15,916 nucleotides of DNA from JAADDG01 sp964450755 (GTDB lineage Bacteria; Campylobacterota; Campylobacteria; Campylobacterales; JAADDG01). The stretch covers positions 1-15,916 of the forward strand of contig CAYVDJ010000079.1 in NCBI GenBank assembly GCA_964450755.1. The letters are read 5' to 3'. The notes under the pieces are model-generated. The model saw only the letters and a list, made by a program, of their open reading frames with translations. It did no database searches and had not been told where the DNA came from. The position numbers and the translations under genes were made by a program. Shown here one piece after another: positions 15,188-15,916 of this stretch. Positions within the stretch are counted from its first letter, which is position 1, and every line of letters begins with the position of its first letter.

Positions 15188-15913
15188 ATGAAATTATTTA
15201 TAAAAACTAGTTTGATAGCAGCTTCGGCGGCATTGATATTTACAGGATGTGCGCCCGTACAGGGACCGGGTGCCGAAGGACAGACTATGACCAATGCCCA
15301 AAAAGGAGCACTTCTTGGTGCGGCCATCGGCGCACTTGCGGGAGGAGTAACAAAAGGTCATCACAAAGGTAAAAGAGCGGCTATCGGTGCAGCAGCAGGT
15401 GCGGCTATCGGCGGTTTGGTCGGATACAGTATGGATAAACAGGCAAAAGAGGTTGCGCACTCTTTGCATACAAATGTCAGTGATTCACCGGATGCGGAAC
15501 TTGACAGAAGCAAAGATATCATCATCACAAAGAATGACAAATATGTCAAGATCACTTTCAGAGACAAGATGATGTTTCCTACCGATTCTGCCCAATTGAC
15601 ACCGAGTGCAAGGCAGAAGATAAACAGTCTCATTCCCGTTTTAAAACAGTATCCTCAAACCATCATACAGATCGTAGGACATACAGATTCAAGAGGGACA
15701 TGGGAATACAATAAAAACCTGTCTGACAAAAGAGCTTCGGTTGTAGGAAATATACTCTATAACAGCGCTTTGCCAAATCAGATATTTGCAAAAGGATGCT
15801 CTTTTAACAAACCTTTGGTTCCTAACAACTCTCCTGCAAATATGGCATTAAACAGAAGAGTTGAGATATATCTGTATCCAAATCAGGAGTCTGTTACAGA
15901 TCCTTGCAGATAA
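15188..15913 (+). CDS. OmpA-family outer-membrane lipoprotein with glycine-zipper domain
   Basis: A 241-aa lipoprotein. The signal peptide ends in FTGC, with the lipid-bearing cysteine at 21 and alanine at +2, which favours the outer membrane. Residues about 38-82 form a glycine zipper in two halves (GALLGAAIGALAGG at 40-53 and GAAAGAAIGGLVGY at 67-80) joined by a basic loop (KGHHKGKR). Such segments insert in or lie on membranes. Residues about 118-230 are an OmpA C-terminal peptidoglycan-binding domain: FPTDSAQLTP, GHTDSRG with D167, NLSDKRASVV with R182 (the pair that holds diaminopimelate) and NRRVEI. The plan resembles YiaD-type proteins. It should tether the outer membrane to the cell wall. 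It is transcribed divergently from the helicase gene and is unrelated to the polysaccharide operon. Confidence 0.9.
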   Translation: MKLFIKTSLIAASAALIFTGCAPVQGPGAEGQTMTNAQKGALLGAAIGALAGGVTKGHHKGKRAAIGAAAGAAIGGLVGYSMDKQAKEVAHSLHTNVSDSPDAELDRSKDIIITKNDKYVKITFRDKMMFPTDSAQLTPSARQKINSLIPVLKQYPQTIIQIVGHTDSRGTWEYNKNLSDKRASVVGNILYNSALPNQIFAKGCSFNKPLVPNNSPANMALNRRVEIYLYPNQESVTDPCR

Positions 15914-15916
15914 TCT

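Overview
The window is AT-rich, tightly packed bacterial DNA from a Gram-negative organism. Low GC, short intergenic gaps, an extended -10 promoter (TGnTATAAT) and the style of the proteins point to a free-living Campylobacterota (Epsilonproteobacteria, Sulfurimonas/Sulfurovum-like). That placement is inference: there is no rRNA or other phylogenetic marker here.

Layout. Positions 1-477 hold no gene but are rich in palindromes. The main one is a nested inverted-repeat element (140-405) with a 30-bp outer stem and two large inner hairpins. Positions 478-11009 are one minus-strand run of ten genes that touch or overlap, transcribed from right to left: ugd, a UDP-glucuronate 4-epimerase gene, tviB-like, rmlA, rmlB, an ArnC-like GT2 glycosyltransferase, a four-helix EamA/SMR flippase-like protein, wecE, a large multi-membrane GT-C-like protein and a SAM methyltransferase. 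Positions 11010-11332 are an extremely AT-rich divergent intergenic region with short direct and inverted repeats. At 11333-13021, on the plus strand, lies an exported 562-aa protein with a degenerate MACPF (membrane attack complex/perforin) signature. A UvrD/Rep-type helicase (13049-15076, minus) and an OmpA-domain lipoprotein with a glycine zipper (15188-15913, plus) share a compact divergent promoter region.

How the genes fit together. The first three operon genes should supply acidic nucleotide sugars: UDP-GlcA, UDP-GalA and UDP-HexNAcA. RmlA and RmlB make dTDP-4-keto-6-deoxyglucose. No rmlC or rmlD follows; the next matching enzyme is WecE, so the flow should go to dTDP-4-amino-4,6-dideoxygalactose (Fuc4N) rather than rhamnose. 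The genes between and after form a set that resembles the Arn (aminoarabinose) machinery: an ArnC-like polyprenyl-phosphate glycosyltransferase, a small flippase and a GT-C-like membrane protein. The most economical reading is a three-component periplasmic glycosylation module that carries a 4-amino-4,6-dideoxysugar on a lipid carrier and adds it to a surface glycan. The terminal methyltransferase may modify the sugar or the glycan. This assembly and the MACPF-like exported protein are the two most interesting points in the window.
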